From: Pseudoips prasinana
Lineage: Eukaryota > Arthropoda > Insecta > Lepidoptera > Nolidae
Length of the DNA stretch: 64,000 bases
Direction of reading: 5' to 3'
NCBI GenBank assembly: GCA_951640165.1
Contig: OX621241.1
Span: forward strand, 7,698,001 to 7,762,000
Shown in pieces: positions 22,601-34,600 of the stretch (position 1 is the stretch's first letter; each line of letters begins with the position of its first letter). A program made the translations under genes and the position numbers. The notes beneath the pieces are model-generated. The model was not told the DNA's origin and searched no databases. It saw only the letters and a list, made by a program, of their open reading frames with translations.

Positions 22601-25600
22601 TAAAGAAAATTCATACCTATTACGTTATATACTAATAGAAATAATTACATGCACATCGCGAGTTTATTATTAACTATCGGTGATCCGCAGTTTTTTACCG
22701 ACGCTAAACTTTATAAATTATAGCCTATGTGTTAATCCAGGGTGTCAGCTAACTCCATACATAATTTTATTAAAATTGCTCCTGCCATTTAGACGTGAAG
22801 AAGTAACAAACATACACACACAAAACGCGCGGTGCGTCATGCATTCATCTGTTCAACGCCGGACGTAGCGAACGGTGGTATGACCTTGGAGTGCCCTATT
22901 GTTGTTTTGTCGTGTCATCTTGAAGTCCGCGTGGAAGATTAAAGTATATCACACTAATATTAAAAAGTTGAAAGTTCACACTCCAAACTTTCGTTGTTAT
23001 AATATTAGTGTGAAATACTTTAATCTTCGGTCAAACCACCGTTCACTACGTCCGGCGTTGAACAGTTGAATTCATGACGCGCCGCGCGTTTTGTATGCGT
23101 TCAGAATTGGTACGAAACAAGGCATTACCATGAAAAACTTATAAAAAGTCTTATACATGTTGTTTAGGTACTCCGCCCGTTTTATCCCGCCAGACATCTG
23201 GAGACTAGAAGTGAAGGAGGTTCGTCGATCGGACGCTGCACACTACGATTGTCAGTTGTCTGCTCATCCGCCTCGCACAGCCAGGGTTACGCTGCGGGTA
23301 CCAGGTAACATTTCTAATGCAACTGTGATTTTCCCATTGGCTGCTGGCTTATCTTAATCAGTCAATCAGTGTATGTTCATAATTATAAGGTTTTAACTCT
23401 TATTACAACACACTAGAGTTTAAAATGACGTGTTAACATTTATACCATACTCCGATTAAGGGTTTAGGTTGCCAGCCAGTGCACAACTACTGTTGTTAGA
23501 CTAAGGATAGTCACTGAACGGTATGAGCCCCCGCTCGCTTTTATTGCCTATGCAGTGTAGCAGTTGAAGCAGAAAAAAAGAATGAAGCTAGTCTATTGGT
23601 CGATGCTTGTTACGGGAAGTCTTGTCTTAACGACGGAAGGAGACACGAAGATTATTCCATATAATGCTCATTACGACTGATAGCTATCTGCTTATTCACC
23701 TGGCATCAAGCCTTCCCACCACCTGGCTACGGTCAAGGGGAAGTGAGTCATATATGAGTCATGATGGATTTATACATTTACAACTGCTAAATTTCCATTT
23801 CATATTCCGTGAGTGTTGATTTTCATTTTATTTATTTAAAGTACAAAAGTCAAGAATATAAATACGACTCAACTCTTCAGTTTTTAGCTTTAGATATATT
23901 ATTAAATGAACTGTTTTAGAATTTTCGTCTGACAAGGTCTTATTTAATTTATAAAGTTAATTAAGTACGTCCAACTATATTAATGAGCGTGGCAGATAAA
24001 AAGACTGTAAATTAAGACTACATTTACAAACTTCTACGTAAAGTTATACAAATGATAAGACGGGCCCATTGGCGTTGTTGGCAAATGTTTGCTTTTCACG
24101 CTAGAGGTCGTCGGTTCGATTCCCACCCAGGACATATTTGTGTGGATGTCTGTTTGTCCTGAGTTTGGGTGTAATTATCTATAAAAAAGTAGTATTTGTA
24201 GTACATATATCAGTTACCTGGTTTCCATAGTACAGGCACAGAATAAAGAGTACTTACGTACAGAAGCGGCTCTTTGCGCAACAATTTATAGAAATAGCGA
24301 CTCCTGCTGCTAAGCAACTAAGTGCAATTCAGCTTGCATACGCGCTCAGTGCCTACCGCGATATTCACCTAAACGTTGCCGCTCTCTTCTAACGCATTGC
24401 ACTGTCGCTGTAGGGCACGGAGTGTACTGGCGTAGGGTTGCCGGCTTGCCGCTGTTACTATGATACCTATTAATCGTCTATCTACTTACTTAACCACATA
24501 ATCTCACATAATTTTTCGAAAATTATTGAAAAGCTTATAAACAAGAGACTCTTAAAATATCTACACAAATTTAACATCTTAAGCAGCTCGCAATTTGGAT
24601 TCAGGCCGGGATTATCAACCGAGGATGCAGTTACTGCTCTTAGCTCCCTAGTGGCTGGTAACCTGGATAGCGGTAACAAATGTCTGACGGTTTTTCTGGA
24701 CCTAAAAAAAGCGTTTGACACCGTCTCTGTTCCTGTCCTCTTGAACAAATTAGAAGCGTCAGGTATAAGAGGAATTCCACTTAAAATGTTTACCGACTAC
24801 CTCTCGAACCGGAAACAAAGAGTTAAGGTAGGAGAATACGTTAGTGACGATGCAAAAGTCACTTTCGGTGTGCCTCAGGGCAGTGTGCTAGGCCCTACAT
24901 TATTCCTACTTTATATCAATGACCTCTGCAACCTTAAAATAAATAACGCTAGAGTTTTTTCCTACGCTGACGATACTGCAGTAGTGTTTTCTGGGAAGTC
25001 TTGGGACGATGTTGCTGGAAGTGCTGAAGCTGGTATGACTCAAATTGCTAAATGGCTCTCAAATAACTTACTTACACTTAACACAGCTAAAACAAATTAC
25101 ATATGTTTTAGCATATCACACAGGACACAACCAAACCCCGACTTTATTATAAAGGTACATGAGTGTGACAATCCAATTAACTGCCTATGTCCAACATTAG
25201 TCAAAGTTTCTCAGACCAAATATCTTGGTATTGTTGTTGACCAAAGATTATCTTGGTACTCCCATCTGGAACAAGTTACCAACAGAATTAGAAAACTGAG
25301 TTGGATTTTCAAAAATTTAAGGCATATTGTGCCAAATAAAATAACCGCTAACACAAATAAACCCAGAAATCTACTCAATGAAATATACATAGCTATAGTC
25401 CAGTCTGTCTTAGTATATTGCATCCCCGTTTGGGGTGGAGCGGCTAAGACTAAATTCATAGACCTGGAGCGGGGACAACGGGCTCTAATAAAATTAATGT
25501 ACTTCAAAAACCTAAGATACCCTACACAAAGTCTTTATCAAATAAGTAATTTACACTCTGTTCGCAAACTATATATAATTAAAACTATTCTCAGGAAACA

Positions 25601-28600
25601 TAAAACTCTTAATTTTGATCCCAGCTTAACCTTGAAAAGAAGAAAGGATATAATAGCTGAAGTTCCTAAAACTAAAACCAAGCTCGCCCGTATTCAATAC
25701 GACAAACGCTCAGCTCAGCTTTACAATCGAGTAAACAAAGAGATCTACATATACAATAAACGATTAACTGACAGTAAAAAAATAGTAAGTAATTGGATAA
25801 AACCACTTACTTATGATGACACGGAGAAGCTACTGGAATAAAATATAACCTTACACTTAATCTTCCGTACTTGTCGTATACAATCTGATTCATTCATTGC
25901 CACTTACACTCACTCTGTATTAAATTTAACAAACCCACGCAATCACTTAACTTTCATACACACAGATGCTCACATTCAACATTCAAATTCACATTTACAC
26001 ACCTTTATACTCACAGTAACACTCCTTAGTATTCACACTCACACACCCCCATTCTCACACCTTCATAGTCATAGTCCCATTCACACACCCTCATACTCAC
26101 ATTCACACACCCCTACTCTCACTCACACATTTGCATGCTTGTTGTCTAGTTTTAATTTTCTCTTTTTTTTAAATCGCCTGTCTTTATAACATTTAAAACA
26201 AGTAATCTATGTTAATATTTTAAGTTTTGGAAGAGCGGAGTCTCCTAACACAGGCTTTTTTTTGCTTAAAAGGAGACTCCAATCACTAGTTGTTAAATTT
26301 ACTTGTATAACAAATAAAACATTTTTCATTTTCATTTTCATTTTCAATCTATCTACTGTTTTTTGCGTATGATTAAATAGTAATTTTTGTTGTTGAAATT
26401 TTCACAGAAAATACCCAAAATCACTTTTTGGCCCGACCCGGGTTTGAACCCAAGATTTCATTTTCTGCGGTTGAACACGCTACCGCCAGACCAACAAAAA
26501 GTGAGTTCATATAAAAATATGAACTTAGGTTAGGAAAAGTGCATCTAATTTTTGGATATTTTTTGTAGTCTGTACCATTTTGTAACAAACTTTTGTATGA
26601 AGTGAACCCAACTAAATTCTATTTATCATCTACACCTTACAATTTTTGGCTTTTATAATGGGGTAAATATCATAATATACTATAATTATACTTAAAAGTT
26701 CGTAGACGAGAAAAAGCAAAAATTCTGGTTGTTTACATTTTCACTATACTAATTCATAAATATCTCCTAAACGCGTAGACCGATTGACAAAACTCAAACG
26801 GATAAAATGGTTTTAGGCCTAGATCTTTCATTTGACACCAAAATAGTTAAGATATCACGACAAACAAAAAAACACATTTTCAAGTTGCTCTCGTAATTAT
26901 TTTTTTTACATGTATGAAACCCGTACCAATTCCTTTATAAATTATCTTGGTCAACAAAAATGTTAAAACTAGAGTAAGTATATACGACTTAAAACACTTT
27001 ATTTGGATTCTAATTAGAAATAATCAACACCTACAAAGCTACTTTGGTAGGTATTTAAAAGAATAATTTGAACTAACCTTTCCGCATCTTTAGGTAATGT
27101 AAAAAATGATAAACCCTTGTCTCCTTATTTCGACATACATCCGTCAAATGAACAATATCTAGCACCAGATTTGTGATGAGACATTTTTTCTGTTCAATAT
27201 TTATAGTATTAAGTAGAGAGTCTTTTAATCTGTGCGCGCGAGCGGTGACAACCGACTGGGCCACGCCACTTTGGAGGCGCGCGAAAGTGTAGGTACTTAT
27301 CACCGTAGGTATGGCCGAGTGAAGGGGCCCTGGTACAGGCTCTTTTTAATTTGGGATCAGATGGCCGTGTGTAAATAATGTCCAATAATATTATAATCGC
27401 CCATAATAAACCTAGTAGAACATAGAGCTGGTGATGTGATTCAAACACATACATTAGACGGCTAGTGTCACGACCGGAAAGAGGTGAGGAGCAGCAGGAC
27501 CAATGACTTTACGTGCTCTGCGAGGCACGGGGGTATATTACCGTCAACTCCCAGACTTCGGGCTGATACTGAGAATATTTTCTTTTTACAGAAAAATCAG
27601 ATAATCACCTTTGGCCTGATTCGGGATTTGAACCCAGAACCCCGTAATTTACGGTTGACCACGCTACCGTTAGACCATCGACCGACCGTAAAAATGACAA
27701 TTATATGTCTTTAAAACAACACATTAATAAATAAATACCTATCTTGAGATAACCAACACAATGCCCCCTGATACTAGGCAGAGCCTTTACTATGGATACC
27801 AGACAACTGATTACATACATATTATAGACAAATTACGCTCAGACAGAACAAATAATCATGCTCATCACCCAACGATTTGTCCTAAGAATCGAACCCACGA
27901 ACAGGGCATAACAGCCAGAGTCACTAACCACTGCACCAATAGGCCAGTCAATAAGGTCATTATCATCAATATCAGCCGTAAGACGTTCACTGCTGGATAA
28001 AGGCCTTTCCCAAAGATCATAATTTTGAGGGGTTTGCGATAAACGCCACGCTTGGCAGACGGGTTGGCGATCGCAGTATGATGGTCATGATGATGATGTC
28101 CTCCCGACCGATTTCGGCCACGGTGGCCAGTCTTAATGGAGACTAGCCAATTGCGCAGGACATATTATATTGCACAAGTGTGTGCGCAAACACAGGGGCA
28201 CTTTTCTATTCCATCACTCTCATGATCCGATGGGACGCCTAGCGACACGACCGGAAAGAGTTCAGGTACAGGACCGACGGCTTTACGTTCTCTCCGAAGC
28301 ACGGGGGTGTAATACCGCCAACTTCCAGACTTCGGGCTGATACTGAGAAATTTCTTTTTACGGAAAAATCCCAAAATCACTTTTTGGTCCGACTTGGGAT
28401 TTGAACCCAGGACCTCATTATCTGCGGTTGAACACGCTACCGCTAGACCAACGACGCAGTCATAGTACTCAGACAAACGCTGCTGCCAGTTCTCTGGTAC
28501 ATATTCCCTCGGGATGACTTCTACGTCTCCCCACGGGATGAGAGGGAGTGGCGATATTCTTTATGGCCGTCAGTCACACTGTCAATAAAGTATTCTATAA

Positions 28601-31600
28601 AAAGGTAATGTGTCAAATATACATGCATGAAAATGTTAAAATTGTTTCGTGGAACGTTCCACTTTATCCGTCGCATAACTTAACAACTTTTAAGTGAACA
28701 ACTTCTTAACATTTATTAGAAGAGCTACTTGCAAACAAAGCTTCCTTTACTTATAATGTTCTTATAAATTACTTAAGGGGAACATTATTTTTTACTCGCA
28801 GTTTATTGTCCGTTCTTTTTTGACTACATAATCCCGTATACAAAATTTATTGTGAAGCTTTTACACGTTTCAGTATTTAAGAACAAATTTTAGAAAAAAT
28901 ATATATTAAATTATGTATTATTTTTTGTAACGAAGTATCTAAAACTAGTTTAAAAAAATTCTGCCACTCCTGAAAGCTTCATTCAAATTCCATGGGCTAG
29001 ATTCTTAAAAAAATTGAGATCTCTTCTAAAATTACAATTATGTAACTTAAGGTATAAAAAAATGCCTTAACAAGTAATTATTTTGCGTAGTGTTATTTAA
29101 TTTTTCTTACTATCTACCCGTTAAAATTACTGGCCTGTACTATGCTATACCTGCACAGCATAATACTGGCTCTGCCTAATTTGGTATCAGATTTCAGTAT
29201 ATTTATTTATTACTAGAACTAGAACTGTCAGCTAACTCCATACCAAATTTAATTAAAATCAATCCAGTTGTTTAGACGTGAAGAAGTAACAAACGTACAC
29301 ACTCACAAACTTTCGCCTTTATAATATTAGTGTGATTGTGATTATGTATCTTTGTGTTACTTTTTGGCATCATTAATATAATTTCAATATTTTCTCATTG
29401 TTGTTTTATAATTATCTTTTTGAAATATTTATAAAATTCCTTTTACCTCGTTAGCAGTGTAATTGCGCAGCTGATTTGAGAGTTGTTCACTGCTTACCGT
29501 TTCTTCCAAGAACTTGTAACTTGGCGTAATGATTCTGTATAACAACGTTTAATATTCAAAGTTAGCGGCCCATCGAGTATCATAGAAATTATGGGGTACT
29601 AATAAACGTTTGAAATTTCTGAAAGCACTTGAAGGATATTGCTCTGGTTTGTAAAAGTTGATAATTAGCGATAAATTAATTTAATAATTTTATGCAATTT
29701 GTCATTTAATATTTTTTAAATATATTATATATGCCTTAAATGTGATAATTATAGTTGGTAAGCACAATAAAGCGTTAATGACTATTAAAAACATTTATCT
29801 GTCATTATTATGTCATATAATATTTACAAAGTAATATATTTGTGAAATTTATAATTTACAGTAAATATGTGCATGCTGATTTGTAAGTTACATTATGATG
29901 AATAAAAAAATCTTTTTAACATAAAATAAAATTGCAATACTACATTAAACATAACATAGACTCACGCCTTTTCCCAGATGGGTAGGCAGAGACAACGGAT
30001 TACGTCACGATCTTTGCACACATCTTTTGCCTCATTTACTGTCGTTATATTTTTCTTATAAGATTGTACAGACGCCACCACATCCAGTTACCTCAATCTG
30101 TCAATTTTCTTTTATAGATTTTCAACATTATCACAAAAGCAGAAGGTTCACTTTCAATTGGGGAAAATGTATAGTTTGGAGTAGCTTGATGTGCTGGCGT
30201 CTGAACATAAAATATAAAAAATTGAGAGCCATACAGACACGACGACAAAAATCTGAGGATAGTGTAGTTTTATAATTTTTTGGTATTTTTTTTATCAAAA
30301 TACAAAATCAATATGTAGTGTTAATTCCGCTAATTTTCAGTTTAATCATGCCGAAATGCAATTTGCACCGCCCTCCCGCCCGTAAAAATGTACACATGCA
30401 AGGACTATATAGAAAAAGCAAATTCCATGCGCCAGTACGATACCCAACGCGTGTTTCAGCCCTCCACGGACCATTCTCAAGGGCTGCTAACTCGTCGAAT
30501 GCTCGAATGAGAAAAGTCAACGAAGCGAGCGCTCCTTTATATGCTACCAACCGCATTGACAAATATTTCTAACTACCCCCAAATATTCGTAATAAAGGAA
30601 ATGAAACTCAATCAAACAACAGAAATGGTATTTTATGAGTTATAAAAATGTCATTTGAGACTGTGCATGGCATTTTAATCATTTAAATTTAGCAAATAAA
30701 CGATTTGCTTTGATTTAAAATTATTTAGTAAAATAATAAAAACTAGAAACCCTATGCTTATTTTGTCTTCATGTCTTTTATGTGTCTTATAATATACTTC
30801 CCCCAAAGATCTTTTGTTCAGCAATGGACGACTTTCGGCTAATATGATGATTATGTATGATGATGATGATAATATACTACCACGATATTTAATGTTGTAT
30901 ATTTCACAAATACTCGTCGTAATTTCTTACACAACTCCATATCTGTCTAATACATCACTTTCTTAAATGTAATTTACATATTTCTTTGCAGAAGTATCAG
31001 TGCGGATTGTTGATGGCGCCGGTGCAGAGGTGTCGGAACAAGTCTGCGAGCTTGGCAGTACAGTTGCCCTTCGATGTGAGGTCAACGGCCTGAAGATGGA
31101 AGGTGGACCATCCCTGCTGTGGTACAGGAAAGACGACCTCCTAAATGATGACACCACGAGAGGTGGAATAAGGTACGTTTTATAACTGTGATTACCCTAG
31201 TGTATATAGTTCAAGCCATTAGTGCCTCCTTTGTGATGTTGATAATTCATTTTCTCATAGGAAGCTGAGGAATGAGCGTTCTGTTACATTTTACAATATG
31301 GTACCCTTTGAAAAATGTGTAAAGAGTTTTTGCAAGTCTACGGTAACCATATACGATCAGGGCAGCAATAAGCTTGTTTGATATTGTGTTGTTTCAATTA
31401 ATTATAATCCTCACTTTACGGTCACATGAATAATTTTCTTCTATAGTAAAAGTAATACTTTTTTGAAAAGTTTATGTCAAAAATTCTATATCTATCTATT
31501 AATTTAATAAATAAATATAACTATAACGAAAAAAATATAAAATAAAAATAATTTAGGATATTGCTGTTTGGGGTTTGAGTGGACTGTAGCTCGCTAGTCT

Positions 31601-34600
31601 TGGTTGGAGTGAGGACGATCAATGGGAAAGCACTTTTATCACGTTTTACCTTTTAAGTAATTTAATATAACTCATAATCGGTTCCTATCCTACCGGTACT
31701 ACAGAAAGTGTCAAAGAGCACGTCATCTTTGGAAAAACTGCCAGCATTGTGTTGCAAACATTCCTTAAATATATTTTTTTCAATTATTTTAAAATTAAAC
31801 TATTATCATTATATAATTCAATTTTAATTTTTTTTATTACCCACAACGTGTACCGATAGCTTAACGTGTCTTCTGAAGCATTGAGACGCCCAGAAAGTCA
31901 ACCACTTTAGCGGTCGCCCATCTGGGGTTATTTACAATGAAACTTAAAAATACAGTCCTCATAACATCCAAAATACACAAAAAACATGCGGGGCAATGAT
32001 TGGGGACTGCCGATAGAAGTGAAAACTATTTTTTACATTTTTAATCTAAATAATCTACAATATAATAGGTCATGGTAAGCGTGACGATGATGCGTTCATC
32101 CAAGACACATATATACACAGTATACATATAGCTGGGGAAGCGTGATTTTTCACGCGTTTCACGCTTTTTGATGAACCAAATAGCAATCAACAAGCCCAAA
32201 GAAGTTTTCACTTCATAAATATTATTTTCCCATTTAAAAATAATAATCAGCTGATGCATTTTATATGGGGGGCCAAAATAGTATATTTCGTCTTACACAA
32301 ACAGGTTTTCTTTAGTATTTAATATTAGATAGTGCTCTTAGGTTTCCTTTAGATCTTGTATAAAACATTTGCTATTAGACAGGGCCAGCCAGCAGCAAAT
32401 AATATGTTGTATACGATTTTAACTCAAAATATTTGTAACAAAACAGGCAACCGACTGCGCAATCGATAGCAGATATTAATCGCGTGTCAAATACCAGCAG
32501 TGCATGAGTTAGTATAGAATCATATGCCAATGTACAGACGCCAGCACATCAAGCTACCCCTATCTGTCAAATTTCCCCAATTGAAAGTGAACCTTATGCT
32601 TTTGTGACAAAGTTGAAAATCTATAAAAGATTTTTTACAGATTGGGGTAGCTTGATGTGCTGGCATCTGTACAATAGGATTCAACAATTTTTTAACCTTA
32701 TACTTATGCACGACACACAATTGCTTGCTGAGCTTAATCTATGATTAAATGAAATGTAAACAATTTTTATGGATAAATGGGTTGCGCTTGACCATAATCC
32801 CACATAATGATAAGCGGATATGTAGTTTAAGGTAAACCACTTGTACCCATAAGGTTCCTGTTCACTCAGGTTTGAATAAACCCACGTTTTATGTGTCTGG
32901 AAACACGTATTCCGGTAGAGAATACCACAGAAATGAGAAAAGGGGAAGTGAAGAGCTTGATAAGGCAAGATGGACTGTTAACGATAAAGTTTTACTTGCT
33001 TGCACAAACGGCTGAAAGTTTAGGTGCAACTGTTTAGTTTGTGTAATAGTATAAGGCTTGTAGGAATGTAAGATGTAAGATACGAACTAATATCCACAAG
33101 TTTATTGTAGGTACGCTACGCTACTAAATATACGAGTGAGGCGAGTGGACGTGTGTTGGTTGTGCACTGCACTAGAGAACGTTAAATTCTGTGATTTTTT
33201 CTTTTTTTGTTGTTCTTAAATATCTGGGGACAATGTCACACAGATCATCCTAGCCCCAAACTAAGCAAAGCTTGTACTATGGGTACCAGGCGATGATATA
33301 CATACTTATATAGATAGATAAATACTTAAATACATAGAAAACATCCATGACTCAGAAACAAATATTCGTGCTCATTACACAAATATTTGCACTTACCGGG
33401 ATTCGAACCCAGAACCACCAGCTTCGTAGGCAGGAGCACTACCAACTAGGCTATGGTGACCGTCTATTTGGGGATTGGTGGAACTGTCTTGATTCCAATT
33501 CCGTGTTCCTCTTTTGAGGGTTAAAGTTGATTGTCATTTCAATTGGGCAGTCCTAGAAAGGGTTTTAATCATAATTGTCACTGTCATCCTTGGAAATGAC
33601 TCGAAAAGTGGCTGTGATTGGGCCATGGGGAGCACTGAGGTGGAGTGAGTCTCTGCCCCTGATCAGTGCGCCACTAGTGAATACCGGCCAGTGGCAAAAT
33701 ATCGGTATGCTACGTGCGGTTGACGTCATCTACGTCTACCTACTACGCCGTGCTACGGATTATTCCACGTTTAGTCTTCTACTACGCCAGAAATCACTAA
33801 ACGGGTGGTTCTATATTTTTTGCATATATTTATATAAAGCAAACTGAAAAATAATATTGTATAACATCAGTAATAAATTCAAATATAATGATATGTTATA
33901 CCTAGCTAACTATGGCCTTCGTTCAACGGACATCACCCAAGTCGAAAAAAAAATCTCTGTCTCAGTCTCAATCTAAACCTAAGATCAATAATTCTGCGAT
34001 CGAATTAAGCGAAAATGTTACGAGTAGACATAAACGCCAAAAAGTATGTCTACGTTATATCGGCAGGAGCCAAATTAATTGTTTACAACTTGGAGAAATG
34101 GTCAGGAAATATATAATAATAAATTGAATTAAATGAATTTGTTAGGTAGAGAAACTAATAAAAAAACTAAGTACAATATTCTTACAAATTGTCTACAAAA
34201 TCCTAATATTTATCAATTATTTTTAGAATTTTCGTTTCGTTGTAGTTTGAAGTTAGTGTAAGTTTAAAGTTAGTGAATTGGGTGGTTTTCAGAATTTTGG
34301 AGAGAAACTTTTCCAAGAAGTTTTACATTTATTATTTTATTACAGAAGAAAATTATTCATGAGACCGTTATAAAGCCTAGGCCGCATACTAATGGCTTCT
34401 AACTTCAAGGAATCAAGAGTAACAGCTGTACTTCTAACATAAATATGCTATGAAACTAAACCATTTGTAGAATATCAGCGTGCAAAATCTCGACTAAAAG
34501 GTCAAAATTTACGACATGGCATCATCATGCGGTCCACTTTCTAGGAGCTTCACCTTTTACAGCTAACTTGCTTCAATATATTCACAATTATAAGTAGGTA

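Larger units (their letters stand above)
21392..23167 (+). other. Intron 4 of the Dpr-like gene
   Basis: 1.8 kb, phase 2. Holds (AT)n near 21784-21800, a reversed RTE 3' fragment, Helitron-like repeats and the foldback structure at 22823-23094. Confidence 0.7.
24474..26346 (+). mobile_element. 5'-truncated CR1/Jockey-type LINE
   Basis: A truncated RT frame, then a CA-rich 3'UTR (about 25960-26130), a perfect 10-bp hairpin (26237-26280), 'aaataaaac' and a terminal (ATTTTC)n microsatellite (26321-26346). Microsatellite 3' tails are typical of CR1-like non-LTR elements. Same transcriptional orientation as the host gene. Clade assignment is by motif only. Confidence 0.85.
23305..30991 (+). other. 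Intron 5 of the Dpr-like gene
   Basis: 7.7 kb, phase 1; the largest intron. Contains a SINE, a 5'-truncated LINE (24474-26346), several SINE family A pieces, a Helitron-like repeat, an RTE fragment and a MITE. 26500-27460 and 28600-29220 show nothing recognised. Confidence 0.7.

Noticed and set aside
28651..28670. GTGGAACGTTCCAC palindrome as an operator
   Set aside because: A 14-bp palindrome alone in AT-rich intron DNA; no supporting context.
30308..30572. Two overlapping 84-codon frames on opposite strands
   Set aside because: Mutually antisense, no domain, no good initiation context; a GC-rich patch explains them.
33912..34127. 71-codon Lys/Ser-rich frame with ATG
   Set aside because: Low complexity, inside an intron, no domain or splice support. 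Could be a microprotein, but I cannot support it.
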